A DNA stretch of 64,000 nt, from assembly GCF_000717995.1 (NCBI RefSeq), contig NZ_JODM01000011.1, positions 93,449 to 157,448 on the forward strand, given 5' to 3'. The translations under genes and the position numbers were made by a program. Positions 45,562 through 52,624 of this stretch are shown one piece after another. The notes beneath the pieces are model-generated. The model was given only the letters and a program-made list of their open reading frames with translations. It ran no database searches and was not told the DNA's origin. Position 1 is the stretch's first letter. The number at the start of each line of letters is the position of its first letter. Source of the DNA: Streptomyces violaceorubidus. Lineage in GTDB: Bacteria > Actinomycetota > Actinomycetes > Streptomycetales > Streptomycetaceae.

Positions 45562-46215
45562 GTGCGCGTACTCGTCGTCGAGGACGAGCAGCTGCTCGCC
45601 GATGCGGTGGCCACCGGACTGCGCCGGGAGGCCATGGCCGTCGACGTCGTGTACGACGGTGCGGCAGCCCTCGAACGCATCGGCGTCAACGACTACGACG
45701 TGGTCGTCCTCGACCGCGACCTCCCCCTCGTGCACGGCGACGACGTCTGCCGCAAGATCGTCGAGCTGGGCATGCCCACGCGCGTGCTCATGCTCACGGC
45801 CTCCGGCGACGTCAGCGACCGGGTCGAGGGCCTGGAGATCGGCGCCGACGACTACCTGCCCAAGCCCTTCGCGTTCAGCGAGCTGATCGCCCGCGTGCGC
45901 GCCCTGGGCCGGCGGACCAGCGTGCCCCTGCCGCCCGTTCTGGAGCGTGCCGGGATCAAGCTCGACCCCAACCGCCGCGAGGTCTTCCGCGACGGCAAGG
46001 AGGTGCAGCTCGCCCCCAAGGAGTTCGCCGTCCTCGAGGTCCTCATGCGCAGCGAGGGCGCCGTGGTCTCCGCGGAGCAGCTGCTGGAGAAGGCCTGGGA
46101 CGAGAACACCGACCCGTTCACCAACGTCGTGCGCGTGACCGTCATGACCCTGCGCCGCAAGCTGGGCGAGCCGCCCGTCATCGTCACCGTCCCCGGCTCC
46201 GGCTATCGGATCTGA
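45562..46215 (+). CDS. cutR: CutR response regulator (OmpR family)
   Basis: 217 aa. Receiver domain with E7/D8 acidic pair and phospho-acceptor D51 (VVVLDRDLP), K100-area KPFAF; C-terminal OmpR-type winged helix (~125-215, NVVRVTVMTLRRKLGEPPVI). GTG 45562 is preceded by AGGAAGGA, matching CutR of S. coelicolor in length. CutRS was first linked to actinorhodin repression and copper-related phenotypes and later to secretion or redox stress. It is followed directly by cutS. Confidence 0.95.
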   Translation: MRVLVVEDEQLLADAVATGLRREAMAVDVVYDGAAALERIGVNDYDVVVLDRDLPLVHGDDVCRKIVELGMPTRVLMLTASGDVSDRVEGLEIGADDYLPKPFAFSELIARVRALGRRTSVPLPPVLERAGIKLDPNRREVFRDGKEVQLAPKEFAVLEVLMRSEGAVVSAEQLLEKAWDENTDPFTNVVRVTVMTLRRKLGEPPVIVTVPGSGYRI

Positions 46216-47466
46216 GTGGCCGTGGCGACGACTCCCGCGCCCCCCGGGGCGCCACCCAAGCCCACGTGGGACCCCCGCTCGGCCACGCCCATGCCGTGGC
46301 TGCGCCCCACCATCCGGATAAGGCTCACGCTGCTGTACGGCGGCATGTTCCTGATCGCCGGCATCCTGCTGCTGTCGATCATCTACCTGCTGGCCGCCCA
46401 GGCGGTGCGCACCGGCAACGAACCGCTGTACAAGATCGTCGACTTCACCGATCTCAAGGTCTCCAGCAGCGACTGTCCCGTCGTCGACAACGGCAACCTG
46501 TCGCTGTCCGACTTCAACGCGGCGATCAGCGACTGCATGGACCACCAGCGCAAGGTCGCCCTGGACAACCTGCTCAGCCGCTCGCTGCTGGCGCTGCTCG
46601 GCCTCGCCGTGATCGCCTTCGCCTTCGGCTACGCCATGGCCGGGCGCGTCCTGTCGCCGCTGGGCCGGATCACCCGCACCGCGCGCGCGGTGGCCGGCTC
46701 CGACCTCTCCCGGCGCATCGAGCTGGACGGCCCGGACGACGAGCTGAAGGAGCTGGCCGACACCTTCGACGACATGCTGGAGCGGCTGCAACGGGCCTTC
46801 ACCGCCCAGCAGCGCTTCGTCGGCAACGCCTCCCACGAGCTGCGCACGCCGCTGGCGATCAACCGCACCCTCCTGGAAGTGCACCTGTCCGATCCGAACG
46901 CGCCGGTGGAGCTCCAACAGCTGGGCAAGACACTGCTGGCGACCAACGAACGCAGCGAGCAGCTGGTCGAGGGCCTGCTGCTGCTGGCCCGCAGCGACAA
47001 CCAGATCGTCGAGCGCAAACCCGTGGACCTCGCCGAGGTGGCCGGCCAGGCCATCGACCAGGTGCACGCCGAGGCCGAGAGCAAGGGCGTGGAGCTCCGG
47101 GGCGCCCGCGAGGCCGCGGTGGTCCAGGGCAACGGCGTCCTGCTGGAGCGGATCGCCCTGAACCTCGTCCAGAACGCCGTGCGCTACAACGTGGCCGAAC
47201 AGGGCTGGGTGGAGGTCACCACGGCCGTGGAGAACGGCCAGGCGGTCCTGGTGGTCACCAACACGGGCCCGGTCGTACCGGCGTACGAGGTGGACAACCT
47301 CTTCGAGCCGTTCCGGCGGCTGCGCACCGAGCGGACGGGCAGCGACAAGGGTGTCGGGCTCGGACTGTCCATCGCGCGGTCCGTGGCCCGGGCGCACGGC
47401 GGGCACATCTACGCCCAGCCGCGCGAGGGCGGAGGGCTCGTGATGCGGGTGACGCTTCCTGTCTGA
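46216..47466 (+). CDS. cutS: CutS sensor histidine kinase
   Basis: 416 aa. Two transmembrane helices (~38-60 and ~117-140) flank an extracytoplasmic domain of ~55 residues containing two Cys (in SSDCPVV and ISDCMDH), then HAMP (~140-195), HisKA with H207 in NASHELRTPLA and HATPase (N box NLVQNAVRYN, G box GVGLGLSIA). GTG 46216 immediately follows the cutR stop (GTG 46222 also possible). The two Cys could be a redox or metal switch; that fits reports of extracellular redox sensing but is inference here. Confidence 0.93.
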   Translation: MAVATTPAPPGAPPKPTWDPRSATPMPWLRPTIRIRLTLLYGGMFLIAGILLLSIIYLLAAQAVRTGNEPLYKIVDFTDLKVSSSDCPVVDNGNLSLSDFNAAISDCMDHQRKVALDNLLSRSLLALLGLAVIAFAFGYAMAGRVLSPLGRITRTARAVAGSDLSRRIELDGPDDELKELADTFDDMLERLQRAFTAQQRFVGNASHELRTPLAINRTLLEVHLSDPNAPVELQQLGKTLLATNERSEQLVEGLLLLARSDNQIVERKPVDLAEVAGQAIDQVHAEAESKGVELRGAREAAVVQGNGVLLERIALNLVQNAVRYNVAEQGWVEVTTAVENGQAVLVVTNTGPVVPAYEVDNLFEPFRRLRTERTGSDKGVGLGLSIARSVARAHGGHIYAQPREGGGLVMRVTLPV

Positions 47467-47550
47467 GATCATGACCCCCGACATCTCACCGAGACCCGAG
47501 GATGTTCGCTTTGAGCGGAATTTCCAGGCCACCGGCCCGGGAGTCGTGTG

Positions 47551-47564
47551 TGTGATCGATCACA
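47551..47564. promoter_or_regulatory. 14-bp perfect palindrome in the cutS-DUF4193 gap
   Basis: TGTGATCGATCACA (47551-47564) is a perfect palindrome. Related sites follow at about 47592 (GTGATCATGCAC) and 47644 (CTGATCACGG). They resemble binding sites of a GATCA-type regulator; none is assigned. Confidence 0.45.
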
Positions 47565-47612
47565 GCGGAGGCTTTCTCGCTTTCGACTCTCCGTGATCAT
47601 GCACCCTGTCGG

Positions 47613-47635
47613 AAAGCCGGGAAAATCCCGGTTTT
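47613..47635 (+). terminator. cutS terminator
   Basis: AAAGCCGGGA and TCCCGGTTTT pair (one G-U) around AAA, ending in a T-run; 147 nt after the cutS stop. Confidence 0.65.
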
Positions 47636-47656
47636 CAGGGGCCCTGATCACGGGAA

Positions 47657-47872
47657 GTACACGGTGAGACGCCTTTGAAGTGCGGCATTCGGACCGTGTA
47701 CGGTCCCCATCGCCATCCAAGCCGATCACTCATGAGGAGTCCGGTTGGGTGTCGATTGAGTAACAGACCTTGATGTGAGGCAAAATCTCCGCCTCAGGTC
47801 GGGCACAAGTCCGGCCTCTCACGCGTTACGTGCGCTGAAGACACCGCAGACACCCAGAGGGGGAGAGCGACC
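47657..47872 (+). promoter_or_regulatory. DUF4193 upstream region with long inverted repeat and leader hairpin
   Basis: GTACACGGT (47657-47665) and ACCGTGTAC (47693-47701) form 9-bp arms 27 nt apart. TGAGGC-N9-GCCTCA (47776-47796) is a hairpin in the likely leader. SD GGGGGAGAG lies just before ATG 47873. Confidence 0.45.
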
Positions 47873-48169
47873 ATGGCAACCGATTACGACACTCCACGCA
47901 AGACCGACGACGACGTCGACTCGGACAGCCTCGAAGAGCTGAAGGCCAGGCGGAACGACAAGTCCGCCTCGGCCGTCGACGTCGACGAGTTCGAGGCCGC
48001 GGAAGGCCTCGAACTTCCCGGCGCCGACCTCTCGAACGAGGAACTGGCCGTCCGTGTACTGCCGAAGCAGCAGGACGAGTTCACCTGCATGAGCTGCTTC
48101 CTGGTGCACCACCGCAGCCAGCTGGCCCGGGAGAAGAACGGCCAGCCGATCTGCCGCGACTGCGACTGA
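47873..48169 (+). CDS. DUF4193 zinc-ribbon-like protein
   Basis: 98 aa. An acidic, disordered N-terminal half is followed by CMSCFLVHHRSQL (~73-85) and CRDCD at the C-terminus, a CxxC...CxxC pattern for one zinc ion. DUF4193 is present in nearly all Actinobacteria (M. tuberculosis Rv2699c), function unknown. The gene lies in a conserved block with DUF3093, dut and DUF3710. Confidence 0.9.
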   Translation: MATDYDTPRKTDDDVDSDSLEELKARRNDKSASAVDVDEFEAAEGLELPGADLSNEELAVRVLPKQQDEFTCMSCFLVHHRSQLAREKNGQPICRDCD

Positions 48170-48182
48170 GGCGGGGTCGGCC

Positions 48183-49160
48183 GTGACTGGCTCGACCCCT
48201 CCCTGGAAGCGCCGTTTCTCCCGACGAGGAGCGGACCAAGGACCGTCCGACGGTCCGTACAGCGCGCGTGACGACGAGCGGGGCCCGACCGACAAGGGGA
48301 GGGCCCCGCTCGAACCGGTGGCCCTCAGCGACCTCCCGGCGACCACGCGACCGCCGACGCCCGCTGCCCGGCGCCGGGCAGCGGCGTTCCGGGAGAAGGC
48401 GGGACAGGGCGTCCGCAACGGCGGCGCCCGCGCCAGGGCCGCCCTGGCACATCTCGCCGACCGGATCATCGACCTGGCCCCGCGCGTGCCCGTACGGGAC
48501 CTGGCGACGCTGCGCAGGCAGTTCCCCGGGCTCGGACCCGAAGAGCTCGCCGACCGGCTCGTGGCCGGCGCGGCCAAGGGCACGGCGACCGTGGGAGCGG
48601 GCATCGGAGCGGCGGCGATGCTGCCCGTACCACCCGCGATGCCCACGGAACTGGCCGCCGAGATCACCGGCGTCGCGGCGATCGAGCTCAAGCTGATCGC
48701 CGAACTCCACGAGGTCTACGGCGTACGCCCGCCCGGCGGCCTCGCGCAGCGCAGCACCGCGTACCTGAACTCGTGGTCGGACGAACGCGGCGTCGACGTG
48801 TCCAAGCCGTCGACCCTCGGCTCGGCGATGAACAGCCACATGAAGCGCCAGCTGCGCCAGCAGATCATGAAGCGGATGGTGCGCGACCTGCCGAACCTGA
48901 TGCCGTTCATGGTGGGCGCCGCGGTGGGCGCCGTCATGAACCGCCGCGACACCAGAAAGCTGGCCGCCAGGATCCGGACCGACCTGCGCGAGAACCAGGT
49001 CGCCTGGAGTGCCCTGGACGACCTCCCCGCCCTGGAACGCCCGCAGGACGCCCTGGACATGGGCGAGATCACCAAGGGCACCGGTCCCGGCCACCTCGGC
49101 CTCGGTCCCGGCCGCCTCGGTCCCGGCCGCGGGGAAAACTTCGGCAAAGACGGTCGCTGA
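48183..49160 (+). CDS. Hypothetical protein, weakly EcsC-like
   Basis: 325 aa. A basic, disordered N-terminus (~1-75) precedes a domain (~75-280) with glycine/alanine-rich hydrophobic helices (VGAGIGAAAMLPVPPAMPT, ~140-158; LMPFMVGAAVGAVM) and AIELKLIAELHEVYG (~168-182), reminiscent of EcsC family proteins. The C-terminus has Gly-Pro repeats. GTG 48183 follows DUF4193 by 13 bp, probably one transcript. Membrane association is likely. Confidence 0.65.
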   Translation: MTGSTPPWKRRFSRRGADQGPSDGPYSARDDERGPTDKGRAPLEPVALSDLPATTRPPTPAARRRAAAFREKAGQGVRNGGARARAALAHLADRIIDLAPRVPVRDLATLRRQFPGLGPEELADRLVAGAAKGTATVGAGIGAAAMLPVPPAMPTELAAEITGVAAIELKLIAELHEVYGVRPPGGLAQRSTAYLNSWSDERGVDVSKPSTLGSAMNSHMKRQLRQQIMKRMVRDLPNLMPFMVGAAVGAVMNRRDTRKLAARIRTDLRENQVAWSALDDLPALERPQDALDMGEITKGTGPGHLGLGPGRLGPGRGENFGKDGR

Positions 49161-49215
49161 CCCCGGCCTCCCGCCCGCGACCCGCGCCGGGGCGACCCGA
49201 TCCGCCGGACAGGCG

Positions 49216-49680
49216 CTACGCGGCCGCGGCCTTCGCCGCCGTCAGGGCCTCGATCAGCCGCTCCGGCTCGCGCGTCGACAGGTACAGGTACGGAGTCGGG
49301 TCCTCCGGGTCCGTGACCAGCACCCGCACGGCCCGCGGGATGTAGGCGCGCAGCAGCAGGAACGCCCTGGTGTCGGCCTTGTACGTGCGCCAGGCGCGGG
49401 CCTCCTCCGGATCGAGGATCTCCGCCTCGCCCAGCGCCGAGAGCGGCACCTTCGCCTCGCCCGCGATCAGCGAGTCGCCCACGATCCGGATGCGGACCGC
49501 GCCGTACGAACTGGCCGCCACGGCCGCCACCGCGGTCCCGCCCACCAGGCCGCCCAGCAGCGGCAGGGTGCCGAAGGGCAGCAGGATCAGCGCGAACGCC
49601 AGCCCCACCAGGAAGGAGACCAGCCACCAGGAGCGGGGCGCGGTGAGGCGTTCTTCGTACGGGGCCGTGGAGAGCTGCAT
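49216..49680 (-). CDS. DUF3093 family membrane protein
   Basis: 154 aa. Two adjacent transmembrane helices (~18-62), then a PH-like beta domain with IRIVGDSLIAGEAKVPLSALGEA and a C-terminus PYLYLSTREPERLIEAL. DUF3093 is actinobacterial (Rv2698 in M. tuberculosis), function unknown. ATG 49680; no SD, so possibly leaderless. Divergent from the thioesterase gene. Confidence 0.85.
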   Translation of the reverse strand: MQLSTAPYEERLTAPRSWWLVSFLVGLAFALILLPFGTLPLLGGLVGGTAVAAVAASSYGAVRIRIVGDSLIAGEAKVPLSALGEAEILDPEEARAWRTYKADTRAFLLLRAYIPRAVRVLVTDPEDPTPYLYLSTREPERLIEALTAAKAAAA

Positions 49681-49722
49681 GGACCAAGCTTGGCACGGTA
49701 TCGGTGTTCGGCCGACGCGCGG

Positions 49723-49728
49723 GTAAGG
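49723..49728 (+). promoter_or_regulatory. -10 box of a probable leaderless promoter
   Basis: TAAGGT ends 9 nt before GTG 49738 of the thioesterase-dut-DUF3710 operon. Confidence 0.4.
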
Positions 49729-49737
49729 TCTGCGCCT

Positions 49738-50322
49738 GTGAGTGGTACTTCCCCAGGTCTCCAGCCCCCCGCAGACGCCGTGAAGCCCGTACGGCACCCC
49801 GACGCGCCCGCCCCCGGCGAGCTGCTCGGCGCCCACTACGGACAGTGCTTCGGCTGCGGCGGCGATCAGCCCCACGGGCTGCACCTCCAGGCGCGGGCGG
49901 GTGAAGGCGTGTCGATCACCGCCGAGTTCACCGTCCGCCCCGCCCACCAGGGCGCCCCCGGCCTGGCGCACGGCGGCGTGCTGGCCACTGCCCTGGACGA
50001 GACGCTGGGCTCGCTGAACTGGCTGCTGCGCACGATCGCGGTGACCGGACGGCTGGAGACGGACTTCCGGCTGCCGGTGCCCGTGGACACGACGCTGTAC
50101 CTGGAGGCCGAGGTCACCGCGGTGGCCGGCCGGAAGATCTACTCCACCGCCACCGGCCGGATCGGCGGGCCCGAGGGCCCCGTGGCCGTCCGCGCCGACG
50201 CCCTCTTCATCGAGGTGAAGGTCGAGCACTTCGTCCAGAACGGCCGCGAGGAGGAGATCCGCGCCGCCATGGACGACCCCGACCAGCTCCGCCGCGCCCG
50301 CGCCTTCGAGGTGAACCCGTGA
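49738..50322 (+). CDS. PaaI-family hotdog thioesterase
   Basis: 194 aa. CFGCGGDQPHGL (~41-52) and LAHGGVLATALDETLG (~78-93; HGGxxxxxxDE) are typical of PaaI-like thioesterases. Substrate probably an acyl-CoA. GTG 49738 with an adjacent -10 box. Its stop overlaps the dut start by 4 bp (GTGA). Confidence 0.85.
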   Translation: MSGTSPGLQPPADAVKPVRHPDAPAPGELLGAHYGQCFGCGGDQPHGLHLQARAGEGVSITAEFTVRPAHQGAPGLAHGGVLATALDETLGSLNWLLRTIAVTGRLETDFRLPVPVDTTLYLEAEVTAVAGRKIYSTATGRIGGPEGPVAVRADALFIEVKVEHFVQNGREEEIRAAMDDPDQLRRARAFEVNP

Positions 50323-50870
50323 GCCGCCCCGACCTCGAGGTGCTGATCCGCCGCGTCGACCCCGACGTGCCGCTCCCGGCGTACGCGCAGCCCGGCGACG
50401 CGGGCGCCGACCTGCGCACCACCGTCGACTGCGAGCTGGCGCCCGGCGAACGCGCCGTTCTGCCCACGGGTGTGTCTGTGGCGCTCCCCGAGGGGTACGC
50501 GGCCTTCGTGCACCCACGTTCCGGACTGGCCGCCCGCTGCGGTGTCGCCCTCGTGAATGCCCCGGGGACGATTGATGCCGGGTACCGTGGGGAGATCAAG
50601 GTGATCGTGGTGAATCTCGACCCGCGCGAGAGCGTGCGGTTCGAGCGCTTCGACCGGATTGCCCAACTGGTCGTCCAGCAGGTCGAGAGGGTCCGCTTCC
50701 GTCAGGTCGCGGAACTTCCCGACTCGGCGCGGGCCGAGGGGGGCTTCGGGTCCACCGGTGGCCACGCCGGGTTGGACCGTGCAAGCGGCACAAGCGGTCA
50801 GGTCGCCGAAGGCGGCCCGACGGGTGGGAATCGATACGCTTCGGTCGTATCCGACCGGGAAGGACAGTGA
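50319..50870 (+). CDS. dut: dUTP diphosphatase
   Basis: 183 aa. The five dUTPase motifs are seen: PGDAGADL, PRSGLA, GTIDAGYRGEI, RIAQLVV and RAEGGFGSTGG, followed by ~35 extra Ser/Gly-rich residues, longer than a standard dUTPase. It converts dUTP to dUMP as a trimer, limiting uracil in DNA. Coupled with the thioesterase upstream and DUF3710 downstream. Confidence 0.95.
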   Translation: MSRPDLEVLIRRVDPDVPLPAYAQPGDAGADLRTTVDCELAPGERAVLPTGVSVALPEGYAAFVHPRSGLAARCGVALVNAPGTIDAGYRGEIKVIVVNLDPRESVRFERFDRIAQLVVQQVERVRFRQVAELPDSARAEGGFGSTGGHAGLDRASGTSGQVAEGGPTGGNRYASVVSDREGQ

Positions 50871-50871
50871 C

Positions 50872-51624
50872 GTGTTCGGACGTCGCAAGAAGAACGATGC
50901 CGCCGAGGACGCGGCCGGCGAGACCGAGCAGGTCGTCGACAGCGTCGACACCGAGGCGGACGAAGAGCGCGAACGCGTGCGGCTCGAGCCCGAGCCGCGC
51001 CCCGACGGGCCCTGGGACAGCACCGAGGTCCGCGACCCGGGCGAGGGCCGGGTCGACCTGGGCGGCCTGTTCATCCCCGGGGTCGACGGCATGGAACTGC
51101 GGGTGGAGGTCGCGGGGGACGCGATCGTCGCCGCGACCGTCGTGCTGCGCGACAGCGCCATCCAGCTCCAGGGCTTCGCCGCACCCAAGCGCGAAGGCAT
51201 CTGGGGCGAGGTGCGCGAGGAGATCGGCTCCGGCATCACCCAGCAGGGCGGCATCATCGACGAGGTCGAGGGTCCGCTGGGCTGGGAGCTGCGGGCCCAG
51301 GTCCCGGTGCAGCTGCCGGACGGCACGGGCGGCTTCCAGGTCGTGCGGTTCGTCGGCGTGGACGGGCCGCGCTGGTTCCTGCGCGGCGTGATCTCGGGCC
51401 AGGGCGCGGTGCAGCCGCAGGCCGCCGGTCTGCTGGAGCAGATCTTCCGGGACACGGTCGTCGTCCGCGGCGAGGGCCCGATGGCCCCCCGCGACCCCAT
51501 CGTCCTGAAGCTGCCGAACGACGCGCAGATGGTCCCCGAGGGTGTCCAGCAGGAGGAGGGCTCCCGCTTCGCCGGCGGCATGGGCCAGCTCCAGCGCGGA
51601 CCGGAGATCACCGAGGTGCGGTAG
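50872..51624 (+). CDS. DUF3710 protein
   Basis: 250 aa. Starts MFGRRKKN, then an acidic region and a DUF3710 domain (~60-230) with GLFIPGVDGMELRVE and WFLRGVISGQGA. It is conserved beside dut in Actinobacteria (Rv2696c), function unknown. GTG 50872 is 1 nt from the dut stop with AAGGA upstream. Confidence 0.88.
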   Translation: MFGRRKKNDAAEDAAGETEQVVDSVDTEADEERERVRLEPEPRPDGPWDSTEVRDPGEGRVDLGGLFIPGVDGMELRVEVAGDAIVAATVVLRDSAIQLQGFAAPKREGIWGEVREEIGSGITQQGGIIDEVEGPLGWELRAQVPVQLPDGTGGFQVVRFVGVDGPRWFLRGVISGQGAVQPQAAGLLEQIFRDTVVVRGEGPMAPRDPIVLKLPNDAQMVPEGVQQEEGSRFAGGMGQLQRGPEITEVR

Positions 51625-51664
51625 GCGAGGACTCGGTACGGCGCTTCGCCGTACGCGCGCCACG

Positions 51665-51694
51665 AGGGCCGCGTCCCCAGGGGGACGCGGCCCT
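51665..51694 (+). terminator. Operon terminator after DUF3710
   Basis: Perfect 14-bp arms (51665-51678 and 51681-51694) ending in TTT. Confidence 0.85.
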
Positions 51695-51810
51695 TTCGCG
51701 GTACGGATCGGGGGAGCGGCGTCGGACGATCGGGCCGCGGCCGTTGAATCCGTCGCCCCGAGGTGGCGATACTGGCGCCCGGTTCAGGGGCACGACGGGG
51801 AGGGCACAGC

Positions 51811-52503
51811 ATGAGCCAGGTGGCCACGGAGACCATGGTGCGCGTCCAGGACGTGCGGAAGTCGTACGGCCGAGACAGCGCCGCCGTGCACGCCCTGCGC
51901 GGCGTCTCCTTCGACGTGCCGCGCGGGGAGCTGGTCGCCCTCAAGGGGAGGTCGGGGTCCGGGAAGACCACCCTGCTCAACATCGTCGGCGGCCTCGACA
52001 CACCGGACGCCGGGCGGGTCGAGGTCGACGGCCGGGACCTCGCGGCGCTGGACGAGGACGGGCTGCTCGCCCTGCGCCGGGACCGGGTCGGCTTCGTCTT
52101 CCAGTCCTTCGGGCTGATCCCGATCCTCACCGCCGCCGAGAACGTCGGCGTACCGATGCGGCTGCGCCGGGCCGCCCCGCGCGAACGCGAGGAGCGCGTC
52201 GAGCTGCTGCTCTCCCTGGTCGGCCTCGCCGACCACGCCGCCCAGCGGCCCGGCGAGCTGTCCGGCGGGCAGCAGCAGCGGGTCGCCATCGCCCGCGCCC
52301 TCGCCAACAACCCCGCGCTGCTGATCGCCGACGAACCCACCGGCCAGCTGGACGCGGAGACCGGGCACTCCGTGATGGAGCTGCTGCGGGCCGTCGTACG
52401 CAGCGAACGGGTCACCGCCCTGGTCGCCACCCACGACGCCACCCTGCTCGACCTCGCCGACCGGGTGCTGGAGCTGCGGGACGGGGAGATCGTCGAGGAG
52501 TGA
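51811..52503 (+). CDS. ABC transporter ATP-binding protein (LolD/MacB type)
   Basis: 230 aa. Walker A GRSGSGKT (~47-54), Q-loop in FVFQSFGLIPILTAAEN, signature LSGGQQQR (~150-157), Walker B LLIADEPTGQLD. All catalytic residues are intact. ATG 51811 has GGGAGGG upstream. No permease gene lies beside it, so it is an orphan ATPase whose partner is elsewhere. Confidence 0.88.
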   Translation: MSQVATETMVRVQDVRKSYGRDSAAVHALRGVSFDVPRGELVALKGRSGSGKTTLLNIVGGLDTPDAGRVEVDGRDLAALDEDGLLALRRDRVGFVFQSFGLIPILTAAENVGVPMRLRRAAPREREERVELLLSLVGLADHAAQRPGELSGGQQQRVAIARALANNPALLIADEPTGQLDAETGHSVMELLRAVVRSERVTALVATHDATLLDLADRVLELRDGEIVEE

Positions 52504-52624
52504 CGCTCCGGCGTCAGAGTTCCGTCAAGGACGACCGGCATCCCCGCCCCCGCCCCTTTTGCCGCGATTGTTGGTCGTAGGGTCGACGCTGCGCAATCAG
52601 CGGTGACCGGAAGACAATGAGGCC

